Of a DNA stretch of 17,795 bases, positions 1 through 7,204 are shown piece by piece. The notes under the pieces are model-generated. The model had not been told where the DNA came from, ran no database searches, and saw only the letters and a list, made by a program, of their open reading frames with translations. Position numbers and translations under genes: made by a program. Origin of the DNA: Frondihabitans sp. (lineage in GTDB: Bacteria; Actinomycetota; Actinomycetes; Actinomycetales; Microbacteriaceae); assembly GCA_025464735.1 (NCBI GenBank), contig JAODMX010000134.1, positions 1-17,795 on the forward strand, written 5' to 3'. Position 1 is the stretch's first letter. Each line of letters begins with the position of its first letter.

Positions 1-50
1 TCCTCGTGGTGCCCTACATGGCGTGGACCTTCCGAGGGAGCAAAGAGTGA
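1..50 (+). CDS. C-terminal tail of a sugar ABC transporter permease (partial)
   Basis: Only the last 15 codons are present, in the frame beginning at base 3 and ending with TGA at 48-50. The tail reads LVVPYMAWTFRGSKE, which resembles the end of MalF/UgpA-type sugar permeases. The stop overlaps the GTG start of the following MalG-type permease (GTGA at 47-50), so the two would be the paired inner-membrane subunits of one importer. The function is inferred mainly from this neighbour, because the fragment is too short to identify alone. Confidence 0.6.
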   Translation, partial: LVVPYMAWTFRGSKE

Positions 51-958
51 GTTCAGCAATCGAATCCGTACCCGTCGTCACCGACCATGTGCCTCATCGC
101 TCGTCGGCGGAGGCTTCCTTCCCGAACCGCCGGAGGACGCAGTGGGGCCTCGTCGGGCTCTGGATCGCGCTCGTGATAGCCGCGATCATCTGGATCGTCC
201 CGTTCGCGTTCATGTTCCTCACCTCGGTCAAGACGCAGGCCGACGTGGCCAACCTCGCCCCGTGGGCCTTGCCGACGAGCTGGGATTGGGGAAACTATGC
301 GGGCGCTGCGGCTGTCGGAAACATCTGGCAGTCGGGCCTGAACAGCCTCATCATCGCCGTGATCAAGGTGCCGCTCGGCCTGTTCATCTCGGCGCTGGCC
401 GCGTTCTCCCTCTCACGGCTGAAGTTCAGATGGCAGCGGGGGCTGTTAGCCGCCATCGCCCTGGGTGCCCTGATCCCCGTGCAGGTAGCACTCGGCCCGC
501 TGTTTTCGACGATGCTCGACCTCAACCTGCTCAACACGAAGCTCGGACTGATGCTGCCGTACTTGGCCTTCGGAGTGTCGTACCAGATCTTCATCCTCTA
601 TGGCTTCTTCAAGGCGATCCCCGAGGATCTCGACGAAGCCGCACGTCTCGACGGCGCCTCGAACTGGCGCCTGTTCTGGCAGGTGATCCTGCCGCTGGCG
701 AAGCCGGCTCTCGCGGCTCTGTTCATTCTCGACTTCGTGTCGACCTGGAACGAGTACCCGATGGCTCTGACCTTGCTGCAGACGACGAACGAGTTCACGA
801 TCCCGCTGGGGATCACGAACTTCCAGACGCAGTATGGGTCGAACTACCCGCAGCTCAACGCCTACATCATCATGTCGATCTTCCCCGTCCTCATCGTCTA
901 TCTCATGTTCCAGAAGTACTTCGTCCGCGGTGCCCTCGCCGGCGCCGTGAAAGGTTGA
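47..958 (+). CDS. Carbohydrate ABC transporter permease, MalG/UgpE type
   Basis: Inner-membrane subunit of a binding-protein-dependent sugar importer (MalG-like, CUT1 group). From the GTG at 47 it is 303 residues, a normal family length. A hydrophilic N-tail of about 32 residues is followed by a first membrane span at about 35-58 and several further spans to the C-terminus. The cytoplasmic EAA loop that docks on the ATPase is clear at about residues 192-224 (EDLDEAARLDGA, then LPLAKP). An earlier in-frame GTG at 23 exists. I chose 47 because it has a GAGGGAG-like ribosome site at 32-38 and makes the usual GTGA overlap with the upstream permease stop. It is the last transporter gene before the catabolic enzymes. 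No ATPase or binding protein is visible, so those would be further upstream or shared. Substrate is inferred from neighbours to be an apiose-containing sugar. Confidence 0.92.
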   Translation: MSSAIESVPVVTDHVPHRSSAEASFPNRRRTQWGLVGLWIALVIAAIIWIVPFAFMFLTSVKTQADVANLAPWALPTSWDWGNYAGAAAVGNIWQSGLNSLIIAVIKVPLGLFISALAAFSLSRLKFRWQRGLLAAIALGALIPVQVALGPLFSTMLDLNLLNTKLGLMLPYLAFGVSYQIFILYGFFKAIPEDLDEAARLDGASNWRLFWQVILPLAKPALAALFILDFVSTWNEYPMALTLLQTTNEFTIPLGITNFQTQYGSNYPQLNAYIIMSIFPVLIVYLMFQKYFVRGALAGAVKG

Positions 959-960
959 TC

Positions 961-2751
961 ATGACCCACCCCACAACGCGGTTCCACGCAGGATCCGTTC
1001 TCTTCGACGTGCTCCGCGATCACGACGCGGCCGGAGTCCTTCGCCGACGCGCTCCCTCGATCGTCGACTCGACGCTCCTGCACACGTTCCACGCCCAGCC
1101 CGTCGGGTTGGTCCTCGACACCGAATCCGGCCTCAGCGACGGCGATCGTCAGCAGATCCTCGCAGAGCTGGAGGCGATCGGATCCAGAACGGTCGAGGTC
1201 GCGGATCCGGCTGCCCCATCTGCCCCATCGCGCTCGTATGAGGCCGACGACGTGGCGGTCGCGTCGGTGCGCGTCTCCTTCGAAGCCGCGGTCGGGCGAT
1301 GGGAACGCTTCGAACTCCTCCTGGAAGGCCCGGCTCACGGAAATCCCTTCGTCGATGTCGAGCTCACCGCACGATTCTTCGGCCCGCTCGATTCGGTCCA
1401 CGACGTCCTCGGTTTCTACGATGGCAACGGACGATACGTCGTGCGGTTCTCACCCGAGACGATCGGCGAATGGCGATTCGAGACAACCAGCAACGCGCGA
1501 TCCCTGGACGACGTCGCAGGCTCGTTCATCGCGACCGAAAGCCGATCGGACGGACCGGTCCGCGCCGCCGACACCTTCCACTTCGCGTACGCGAGCGGCA
1601 AACGCTACCTGCCCATTGGAACGACGAGCTACGCGTGGACACACCAGGACGACGCTCTCCAGGAGGAGACCCTGCGGAGTCTCGAGAGCGGTCCGTTCAC
1701 CAAGATCCGAATGGGCATCTTTCCGAAGTCGTACACCTTCAACAGCAATGAGCCGTCGCGGTTCCTGTTCGAGAGGCGAAGCGACGGAACGTTCGACTTC
1801 GAACGGTTCGACCCCGAGTTCTGGCACCATCTCGAGGGGCGAATCGATCAGCTCGACGCCCTCGGCATCGAGGCCGACCTCATCCTTTATCACGCCTACG
1901 ATCGCTGGGGCTTCTCGAGAATGGATCCGGCATCCGACGACAGGTATGTGCGGTACGCGGTGGCTCGACTGTCGGCGTTTCGCAACATCTGGTGGTCGTT
2001 GGCGAACGAGTTCGACCTGCTGTTCGAGAAGACCGAGACCGACTGGGAACGCTGGGCCGGGATCATCCAGCGCTGGGACGCGTCGGATCACCTCAGGTCG
2101 ATTCACAACTGCCGCGTCGTCTACGACCACTCGCGTCCGTGGATCACGCACGTGAGCATGCAGCGAACGGACACCTTCAAGACGGCCGAGATGACGACCG
2201 ACTGGCGTCACGCCTGGGGCAAGCCCGTCGTGGTCGACGAGTGTGCCTACGAGGGCGACATCGACCAGGGCTGGGGCAACATCACCGGTGAGGAGATGAC
2301 TCGCCGATTCTGGGAGGGAGCGCTCCGTGGCGGCTACGTCGGACACGGCGAGACCTACATGGATCCGGATGAAATCCTCTGGTGGGCCAAGGGTGGCGCG
2401 CTCCACGGGACGAGCCCCGCTCGCATCGATTTCCTCACCGAGGTGATCCGCGCGAGCCCGCGGGGAATCCTCGAGCCCCTGGAGACGGAATGGGACGTCA
2501 CCGTCGCCGGCGAGGAGGACGAGTACTACCTCTACTACTTCGGCCTCAGCCGTCCCAGTTTCCGGCGGTTCTTCCACGACCCTCGTTTCGCCTGGACGGT
2601 CGACGTGATAGACACGTGGAACATGACCGTCGAAACCCTCGGGGAGACGCAGTCAGGGCGGTTCGTCGTGGACCTGCCCGGTCGACCCTACTTCGCCGTG
2701 CGCTTGCGACGGTCGGAGACCGCCAGCCAAGCAGACGAGGCACAAGCATGA
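961..2751 (+). CDS. DUF5060 / apiosidase-like (DUF4038) / DUF5605 glycoside hydrolase-like protein
   Basis: A 596-residue protein without signal peptide or membrane span, so probably a cytoplasmic glycosidase acting on imported sugars. Layout seen: an N-terminal region of about 90 residues, a DUF5060-like beta domain at about 110-195 (ending GEWRFETTSN), an (alpha/beta)8 barrel at about 205-505, and a small beta C-terminal domain at about 510-585. The barrel carries clan GH-A features: WWSLANEF with the Asn-Glu pair N349-E350 (candidate acid/base), and KPVVVDE with E427 (candidate nucleophile). The barrel resembles the apiosidase-like family, and the apionate lactonase two genes downstream supports apiose release. 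The exact substrate is inference. ATG at 961 lies 2 bases after the permease stop with a GAAAGG ribosome site at 949-954. The stop overlaps the next gene (ATGA). The frame is open far upstream, but that stretch overlaps the permease and is not used. Confidence 0.85.
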   Translation: MTHPTTRFHAGSVLFDVLRDHDAAGVLRRRAPSIVDSTLLHTFHAQPVGLVLDTESGLSDGDRQQILAELEAIGSRTVEVADPAAPSAPSRSYEADDVAVASVRVSFEAAVGRWERFELLLEGPAHGNPFVDVELTARFFGPLDSVHDVLGFYDGNGRYVVRFSPETIGEWRFETTSNARSLDDVAGSFIATESRSDGPVRAADTFHFAYASGKRYLPIGTTSYAWTHQDDALQEETLRSLESGPFTKIRMGIFPKSYTFNSNEPSRFLFERRSDGTFDFERFDPEFWHHLEGRIDQLDALGIEADLILYHAYDRWGFSRMDPASDDRYVRYAVARLSAFRNIWWSLANEFDLLFEKTETDWERWAGIIQRWDASDHLRSIHNCRVVYDHSRPWITHVSMQRTDTFKTAEMTTDWRHAWGKPVVVDECAYEGDIDQGWGNITGEEMTRRFWEGALRGGYVGHGETYMDPDEILWWAKGGALHGTSPARIDFLTEVIRASPRGILEPLETEWDVTVAGEEDEYYLYYFGLSRPSFRRFFHDPRFAWTVDVIDTWNMTVETLGETQSGRFVVDLPGRPYFAVRLRRSETASQADEAQA

Positions 2752-3506
2752 ATCGACTCAGCGGGAAGACCGCTCTGGTAACCGGGGCCGCGTCGGGAAT
2801 TGGTCGGGCGATCGCCGACGCTTTCGTCCGCGAGGGTGCGCGAGTCGTGTACGCGGATCGTGACGTGGCGGGCGCCAAGGCCGCGGCAGCGTCCGGTGGT
2901 ATCCAGTCCATCGCGGTCGAGATGGACATCGCTGTCGAGGCGAGTGTCGAGTCGGGTTACGCGCTGGCCGCCGAGGCCGACTTCGTGCCCGATGTCGTCG
3001 TAGCCAACGCCGGTGTCCAACTCTTCGGGCACGATGCGAAGATCGCCGATCTCGACCTCGAGACCTGGCAGAAGACGATCGACGTGAACCTCACCGGCAC
3101 CTTTCTCACTGTCAAACATGCCGTTCGAACCTTCCTGGCCCACGACATCTCCGGGTCGATCATCTGTACGGGAAGCCCGACCGGTCTGAACGGCGAAGGA
3201 TCGGAGTTCACCGCCTACAGCTCGAGCAAGGGCGGTATCCACTCCCTCGTCCGGGCCAGCGCGATGGCGTATGCCGCCGACGGAATACGAGTGAACACGG
3301 TGGTCCCCGGCTACACGGAGACGGGCCTTGTCTCTACCATTTCCGGTGACGCCTCCGCGCGAGCAGGGATCGTCAGCCGCACCCCTCTCGGGCGACCTGG
3401 GATCCCGGCCGACGTGACCGGGATCATGACCTACCTCGCTAGCGACGAGTCGTCGTTTGCGACAGGTGCGATCTTCCGCGTCGATGGGGGAATGACGTCG
3501 CTGTGA
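2748..3506 (+). CDS. Short-chain dehydrogenase/reductase (SDR), classical type
   Basis: A cytoplasmic NAD(P)-dependent oxidoreductase of 252 residues, the standard length for classical SDRs. The cofactor motif TGAASGIG is at 12-19, NAG at 87-89, and the catalytic set N114, S143, Y157, K161 (YSSSK) is complete. The PG motif follows at 187-188 and the C-terminus ends in the usual VDGG. The acidic residue after beta-2 (YADRD, D37) favours NAD over NADP, by family knowledge. The ATG overlaps the upstream stop (ATGA 2748-2751) and the stop overlaps the lactonase start (GTGA 3503-3506), so it is translationally coupled to both. Placed between a glycosidase and a lactonase, its likely job is to oxidise the released sugar to a lactone. 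Characterised D-apiose dehydrogenases belong to the Gfo/Idh/MocA family, so this SDR could be an analogue, or could act at another step. Confidence 0.9.
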   Translation: MNRLSGKTALVTGAASGIGRAIADAFVREGARVVYADRDVAGAKAAAASGGIQSIAVEMDIAVEASVESGYALAAEADFVPDVVVANAGVQLFGHDAKIADLDLETWQKTIDVNLTGTFLTVKHAVRTFLAHDISGSIICTGSPTGLNGEGSEFTAYSSSKGGIHSLVRASAMAYAADGIRVNTVVPGYTETGLVSTISGDASARAGIVSRTPLGRPGIPADVTGIMTYLASDESSFATGAIFRVDGGMTSL

Positions 3507-5287
3507 CCGCGAGCTCGGCGTGGACGAACGGTGAGCAGCGTCGAACTCTCGGCGGGGGAGGCTGGACGGTCGAGGTGATCGATGCCTCCGTCGATCACAT
3601 CGCCTACGAAGGGCACGAGATCCTGCGCGCGCTCCGCGTGATCGTGCGTGACCACGACTGGCGGACGATCCCGGCCACCATCGACGAACTCGTCGTGGAC
3701 GTGCAGTCTTCCGACGAGGTTGTCGTCACGCTGCGCGGACACCACGAGGGGTTGGGGGTCGGGGACGAGTGGTCTGGCCGTCTGCGCTTGCTCGCTGGTC
3801 GGTTGACCTTCGATTTCTCTCTCGAGGCTGCGAGTGAGTTCCGGCGCAATCGAATCGGTGTCGTGATCCTGCACCCCGCGCGTCTTGCCGGCCGCCCGTT
3901 CACGCTCGTTCACCCGGACGGATCACGCACCGAGTCCACCTACCCTGTCGACATCGCACCGCACCAGCCGGCGCGGGACATCGCAGGACTTCGCTGGGAC
4001 GATGGGTGCCATCGAATCGACCTGAGTCTTGACGGAGACGTCTTCGAGATGGAAGACCAGCGCAACTGGACCGATTCCTCGTTCAAGACGTACAGCACGC
4101 CGCTGTCGCTGCCCTTCCCCGTTCTCGTTCATCCGGGCGATCGCGTTGCGCAGTCCGTCGAGCTGCGCGTCTCGAGCGTGTCGGCAGCGTCGACCGGCTC
4201 GCCGCCGTCGCATCCCTCGCCCGAGACGGGGGATGTACCCTCCACTGTCGGACTGGTCGCGACATCTCGGGTCGTTCCGGAAACCGCGGTCGGCGCTTCG
4301 ACGGCTCCCGGCCCGGCCCCTGCGTCCCTGCCCTGGATGGTCGGCGTCGATGTCCTCGTGGAACTCGATCTGCGTGATCCCGGTTGGGAGCACGCGTTGG
4401 CGCGAGCATCCGCGGAGGCCGACCAGGCCCGCCTCGACGTGCGCTTGATTGCCGACCGTGCCGACCAGCTCGACGAGGCCGTCATCGCGCTGCGCGGCGT
4501 GGTCCCTCGGCGGGTGGGGGTCTTCGATGCGGCCACCCACGTCACGACCGAGCTGCTCTGGATCCGGCTGGTCGATCTTGCTCGACAGGAGCATCTCGAC
4601 GCCAGTCTCGTCGGAGGCACCCGCGCGCACTTCACCGAACTCAACAGATCGCAGGCGTCGCTGCCCGGAGGTCTCGGCGGGGTCACGTTCTCCCTCACGC
4701 CGCAGATGCACGACACCTCGACGGACCAGGTCGTGGAGTCCTTGGACATCCAGCGGCTCGTGGCCCGTCAGGCGACCAGGATCGCGGCCGGTCGCCCCGT
4801 GCACATCGGCCCGGTCACCCTCCGCGCGCGGTTCAATGCGGTCGCCACGTCTGCCGCGCATTTCCCTGCGTCGGTTGTGATCGAGACGGGATACGGCGCG
4901 GAGTTCGTCTGGGGATCCACCGATCCACGGCAGAGCTCAGAGGAATTCGCCGCCTGGCTGCTGGCGTCCGCCGTGGCGCTCAGCGTCGAGGGCGTCGAGT
5001 CCCTCGCGTTCGCCGAGTCGTGGGGTCCGCGTGGATTCGGTGACGTCGACGGCACTGCCTTCCCGGCAGCCACCGTGCTTGGCTGGCTCGCGGAAATCGC
5101 GGGAATGCCAGTTGTCGAAATCGAATCACCACCGCGTGGTGTGGCTGTTCTCGCCGCGCGCCGGCCGGATGGTGTGGCCGTCGTCCTGCTCGCCAACGTC
5201 AGCTCTCAGCCCCAGCCGATCAGTGTTCTCGCGAGGGCGCTCGTTCTCCCGCCGTTGCGGGTCGAGCGCCTTGAGATTGTCACCTGA
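3503..5287 (+). CDS. apnL: D-apionate lactonase (D-apionolactone hydrolase) family protein
   Basis: A 594-residue cytoplasmic protein resembling the D-apionate lactonase family, which opens D-apionolactone to D-apionate in oxidative apiose catabolism. Recognisable family signatures: MEDQRNWTDSSFKTY at 183-197 in the N-terminal beta domain (about 15-225); a barrel-like middle domain at about 278-535 containing GGTRAHFTELNR (371-382), VTFSLTPQMHD (394-404) and GPVTLRARFN (436-445); and a small beta C-terminal domain at about 540-594. Between the first two lies a Ser/Pro/Ala-rich linker (about 224-276) that looks longer than needed. GTG at 3503 overlaps the SDR stop, giving tight coupling. It is the last gene of the operon and ends inside a hairpin shared with the convergent isomerase gene. 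The family call rests on remembered motifs, not an alignment. The substrate fits the apiosidase-like neighbour. Confidence 0.8.
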   Translation: MTASSAWTNGEQRRTLGGGGWTVEVIDASVDHIAYEGHEILRALRVIVRDHDWRTIPATIDELVVDVQSSDEVVVTLRGHHEGLGVGDEWSGRLRLLAGRLTFDFSLEAASEFRRNRIGVVILHPARLAGRPFTLVHPDGSRTESTYPVDIAPHQPARDIAGLRWDDGCHRIDLSLDGDVFEMEDQRNWTDSSFKTYSTPLSLPFPVLVHPGDRVAQSVELRVSSVSAASTGSPPSHPSPETGDVPSTVGLVATSRVVPETAVGASTAPGPAPASLPWMVGVDVLVELDLRDPGWEHALARASAEADQARLDVRLIADRADQLDEAVIALRGVVPRRVGVFDAATHVTTELLWIRLVDLARQEHLDASLVGGTRAHFTELNRSQASLPGGLGGVTFSLTPQMHDTSTDQVVESLDIQRLVARQATRIAAGRPVHIGPVTLRARFNAVATSAAHFPASVVIETGYGAEFVWGSTDPRQSSEEFAAWLLASAVALSVEGVESLAFAESWGPRGFGDVDGTAFPAATVLGWLAEIAGMPVVEIESPPRGVAVLAARRPDGVAVVLLANVSSQPQPISVLARALVLPPLRVERLEIVT

Positions 5288-5308
5288 CCCGGCTGTGGGA
5301 GCCGGTCA
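5285..5308. terminator. Hairpin containing both convergent stop codons
   Basis: TGA of the lactonase gene (5285-5287) pairs with TCA, the reversed stop of the isomerase gene (5306-5308). The stem continues as CCGGCT/AGCCGG (5289-5294 with 5300-5305), with a single bulged C at 5288 and a GTGGG loop. Only 18 bases separate the two coding ends. It could act as a compact bidirectional terminator, but there is no U-rich tract on either side, so termination is inferred. Confidence 0.45.
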
Positions 5309-6097
5309 GCGGCTCGTCAGAAGTCGACTCGTGTCGAACTCGCGAAGCTCGCGAAGGGACGCGGCGACTTCGCCGCTGAAGTCGTCGCCCCAGCTGCACT
5401 CCAGCGAGACGGAGCCGTCGTAACCGTCGTCGAGCAGGGTGGTGAGAAATTCGCGCCAGGGCCAATCGCCCGACCCGATGTAGCGCCGTGCGGTGTCGGC
5501 GATATGGACGTGGCCGATGCGGTGCCCGAGGCGGTGCGCAACTGAGAGAGGTTCGTGCTCCAGTTGGATGTGAAAGAGGTCGGCGACGATGGTGACCCCG
5601 TCGATTTCGTGGGCGTCGAGGAATTCCGCCGCCTCTTCGATCGTGTAGATGAGGTTCGTCTCACCGACGTGGAGCGGCTCGAGAATGATCCGCAGGTCGG
5701 CCGCCAGCGCGATGTCGCGCGCTGCGCGGAGGCTCTCGGCGAAGCGAGCCTCGGCCGCAGCGCGGTCGGCGGTCGCGGGGATGGTGCGTGCCGAGCCCGA
5801 CCCGAAGACCACCTTGGCGCCTGGCTCCGCGATCGATGCGACAAGAGGCAGAACGCTCGCGAAATAGTCGGTGACGACGTGAAAGGGAACCGCGGGATCA
5901 GCCACGCGGACGTCGCCGGAAACGAGGATCGCGAACGACGGGTATCGCCCCCCGGAGTAGGCCGGGTTAAGCGACCATTCGCCCGACGCTGACTGCGTGA
6001 CCACGTTTCCGACAATGGTTGGCTCAATATAGTCGGCGCCCGCGTCGAGTGCGGCTGTGGTCTGATCGTGGGGAGCGATAACTCCGAACAATGTCAT
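5306..6097 (-). CDS. Sugar phosphate isomerase/epimerase-like TIM-barrel protein (AP_endonuc_2 / xylose-isomerase-like)
   Basis: A 263-residue protein of the xylose-isomerase-like barrel superfamily, which uses a divalent metal to isomerise, epimerise or decarboxylate sugars and keto-acids. The expected metal ligands are visible: E140 (IILEPL), D173 with H176 (VADLFH), H198 (HVHIAD) and E233 (SLEC); E146 is an extra conserved-looking acid. Length is typical. The gene converges on the lactonase operon. Members of this superfamily act late in apiose breakdown (for example 3-oxo-isoapionate decarboxylase) or in tetronate pathways (hydroxypyruvate-isomerase-like), so it may complete that pathway, but the sequence alone does not say which reaction. 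No Shine-Dalgarno is seen before the ATG. A TAGAGT box lies 6 bases upstream, which would suit a leaderless transcript. It also lies 22 bases downstream of a same-strand membrane-protein gene. Confidence 0.85.
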   Translation of the reverse strand: MTLFGVIAPHDQTTAALDAGADYIEPTIVGNVVTQSASGEWSLNPAYSGGRYPSFAILVSGDVRVADPAVPFHVVTDYFASVLPLVASIAEPGAKVVFGSGSARTIPATADRAAAEARFAESLRAARDIALAADLRIILEPLHVGETNLIYTIEEAAEFLDAHEIDGVTIVADLFHIQLEHEPLSVAHRLGHRIGHVHIADTARRYIGSGDWPWREFLTTLLDDGYDGSVSLECSWGDDFSGEVAASLRELREFDTSRLLTSR

Positions 6098-6103
6098 GCG
6101 AGA

Positions 6104-6109
6104 ACTCTA
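6104..6109 (-). promoter_or_regulatory. Candidate -10 box for leaderless transcription of the isomerase gene
   Basis: On the minus strand TAGAGT (TANNNT type) is followed by 6 bases and then the ATG at 6097, the spacing expected when transcription starts at the start codon in actinobacteria. No convincing -35 hexamer was found; the upstream bases are occupied by a hairpin. The absence of a ribosome-binding site before this ATG supports the idea. Confidence 0.35.
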
Positions 6110-6111
6110 GA

Positions 6112-6132
6112 GCGCTCGGTCAGACCGAGCGC
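6112..6132 (-). terminator. Perfect 9-bp hairpin over the stop of the PLDc_N gene
   Basis: GCGCTCGGT (6112-6120) and ACCGAGCGC (6124-6132) form a perfect 9-bp stem with a 3-base loop. The stop codon of the upstream minus-strand gene (6120-6122) is at the loop. No T-run follows on the minus strand. It could end the small membrane-protein transcript just before the isomerase gene, or act as an RNA stabiliser. Confidence 0.5.
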
Positions 6133-6344
6133 CGGTTCAGCCGATCGGTTGCCTTGCCCAGCGACCAGTTCAGGAGCCAGCCGAGACCGCCGATGAGGGG
6201 GAGCATGACGATGACGACGGTCCAGATGACTTTTGTCAGGAGCGACCTCCTGCTGTCGCGCCAGACTTGGATCAGGGCGACGACCTCGAGAGCGAGCAAT
6301 GCCAAGATCACCAACAGGTGAAGAAAACCAAAGTTCATGAGCAT
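6120..6344 (-). CDS. Small two-span membrane protein, PLDc_N (cardiolipin-synthase N-terminal) type
   Basis: A 74-residue protein with two hydrophobic spans at about 4-26 and 37-59, joined by a short basic loop (VWRDSRRSLLTK), then a basic tail. The second span, KVIWTVVIVMLPLIGGLGWLLNW, has the W...P..G pattern of the PLD-nuclease N-terminal (PLDc_N) family, usually small membrane proteins of unknown role. No catalytic HKD motif is present and no phospholipase activity should be assumed. Two starts are possible (ATG at 6344 or 6338); a GAGGGA element lies about 12 bases before the first. It starts 24 bases after the larger membrane-protein gene on the same strand, so the two may be cotranscribed. 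Confidence 0.7.
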   Translation of the reverse strand: MLMNFGFLHLLVILALLALEVVALIQVWRDSRRSLLTKVIWTVVIVMLPLIGGLGWLLNWSLGKATDRLNRRSV

Positions 6345-6368
6345 CGTGAATGATATCCCTCGACGAGG

Positions 6369-7103
6369 TCAGCGCGTGCCGCGCCACGGCGACGCCGCAG
6401 CAGCCGCAACGACGATACTCTTGTCGTCTCCCGGGCGCGCGGGATCGTACCAGAGCTGCGTTTCCTGACCGTTCTGCAGCGGATCCTCCGCGCGAATGAG
6501 CATCGGCCGCTGCACCCACCGGCGCACGCCGCCCAGGTCGACGAACGTGAACGTCACGGTGGTGAGGATCCGTGTGCTCTCGCGGAAGATCGTGTATCCC
6601 CTGTCGCTGACGGTCGCCGTGGTGAGGGTGCCGGTGCGGCGGGCGGCCTCCTGCCGGCTGGCGGCACGGGCCCGTGACATCGCTGCCAGTCCGCCCAGCA
6701 CGATGAAGGCGGCCCCGAGGCACAGGAGGCCGACTCCGACGAAGACAACGAGCCCTGGATCCTGGAATTTGTCTCGTGCGGCCAGCACGCCGATGCCGGC
6801 GCCGGCGAGCAACCCCGCCGTTCCGTAGGCCAGGCCGTATTCTGGCCGTTTCATCACCACGGCCACCCATGCGATTATCGCCGCGATACTCACGAACATG
6901 CCGACCGGGATCGCCACCATGGTCAGCGTCGGCGGGTCGCTCTGCCACTCCATCTGAGTCATCACGGCTGTGAAACCGGTCCAGCCGTAGCCGGTCAATG
7001 CTCCGCCGCAGACAAGAAGCAGTAACACGACCACCACGCGGGCGAGCGATGGTCGCCTCTCACGCCGAGCCCGGGCCGCAACGGCAGGGTCGCTGGTGCT
7101 CAT
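6369..7103 (-). CDS. Four-span membrane protein with DUF3592-like C-terminal domain
   Basis: From ATG at 7103 it is 244 residues. A basic N-tail is followed by hydrophobic spans at about 20-44, 60-83, 90-109 and 117-142, then a soluble beta-rich domain at about 155-233. That domain ends in ETQLWYDPARPGDDKSIVV, the kind of 'V-x-Y-x-P-x-x-P' ending seen in DUF3592 proteins, whose function is unknown. A TTG at 7139 would add 12 residues, but no ribosome site supports it; the ATG also lacks a clear one. The gene is divergent from a TetR regulator 101 bases away and may share its control region. The family assignment is tentative; that it is a membrane protein is clear. Confidence 0.7.
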   Translation of the reverse strand: MSTSDPAVAARARRERRPSLARVVVVLLLLVCGGALTGYGWTGFTAVMTQMEWQSDPPTLTMVAIPVGMFVSIAAIIAWVAVVMKRPEYGLAYGTAGLLAGAGIGVLAARDKFQDPGLVVFVGVGLLCLGAAFIVLGGLAAMSRARAASRQEAARRTGTLTTATVSDRGYTIFRESTRILTTVTFTFVDLGGVRRWVQRPMLIRAEDPLQNGQETQLWYDPARPGDDKSIVVAAAAASPWRGTR

Positions 7104-7204
7104 GGTGCCAGTCAAGCGCACGTCGAACGCCGGGGGCAACCGGCTGCATGACTTCGTCTTGTCACTGTCACTTGGGGAGCCGCTGGCTATGGCACGATCA
7201 CAGA
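7104..7204. promoter_or_regulatory. Divergent intergenic region between membrane-protein gene and TetR gene
   Basis: These 101 bases must hold the promoters for both divergent genes. A direct repeat GTCACT-GTCACT lies at about 7160-7171, and a TGAC/GTCA inverted pair surrounds its left side. These could be part of an operator for the TetR protein, but no long palindrome and no clear -35/-10 pair was found. Confidence 0.3.

Noticed and set aside
142..960. Long in-frame upstream extension of the hydrolase gene (869-residue ORF).
   Set aside because: It overlaps the MalG-type permease, which has clear membrane spans and an EAA loop. The extension is Arg/Pro/Gly-rich shadow sequence, and ATG 961 has a good ribosome site.
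1450..2577. 375-residue minus-strand ORF opposite the hydrolase gene.
   Set aside because: Antisense shadow in GC-rich DNA. The plus-strand protein has recognisable domains and catalytic motifs, and the minus-strand product has none.
2382..2747. Upstream extension of the SDR (374-residue ORF).
   Set aside because: The SDR fold begins right after ATG 2748 (cofactor motif at residues 12-19), and the extension is low-complexity overlap with the hydrolase.
6094..6948. 284-residue minus-strand ORF across the two small membrane-protein genes.
   Set aside because: It is strongly basic and repetitive with no hydrophobic pattern, whereas the alternative frames give clean membrane proteins.
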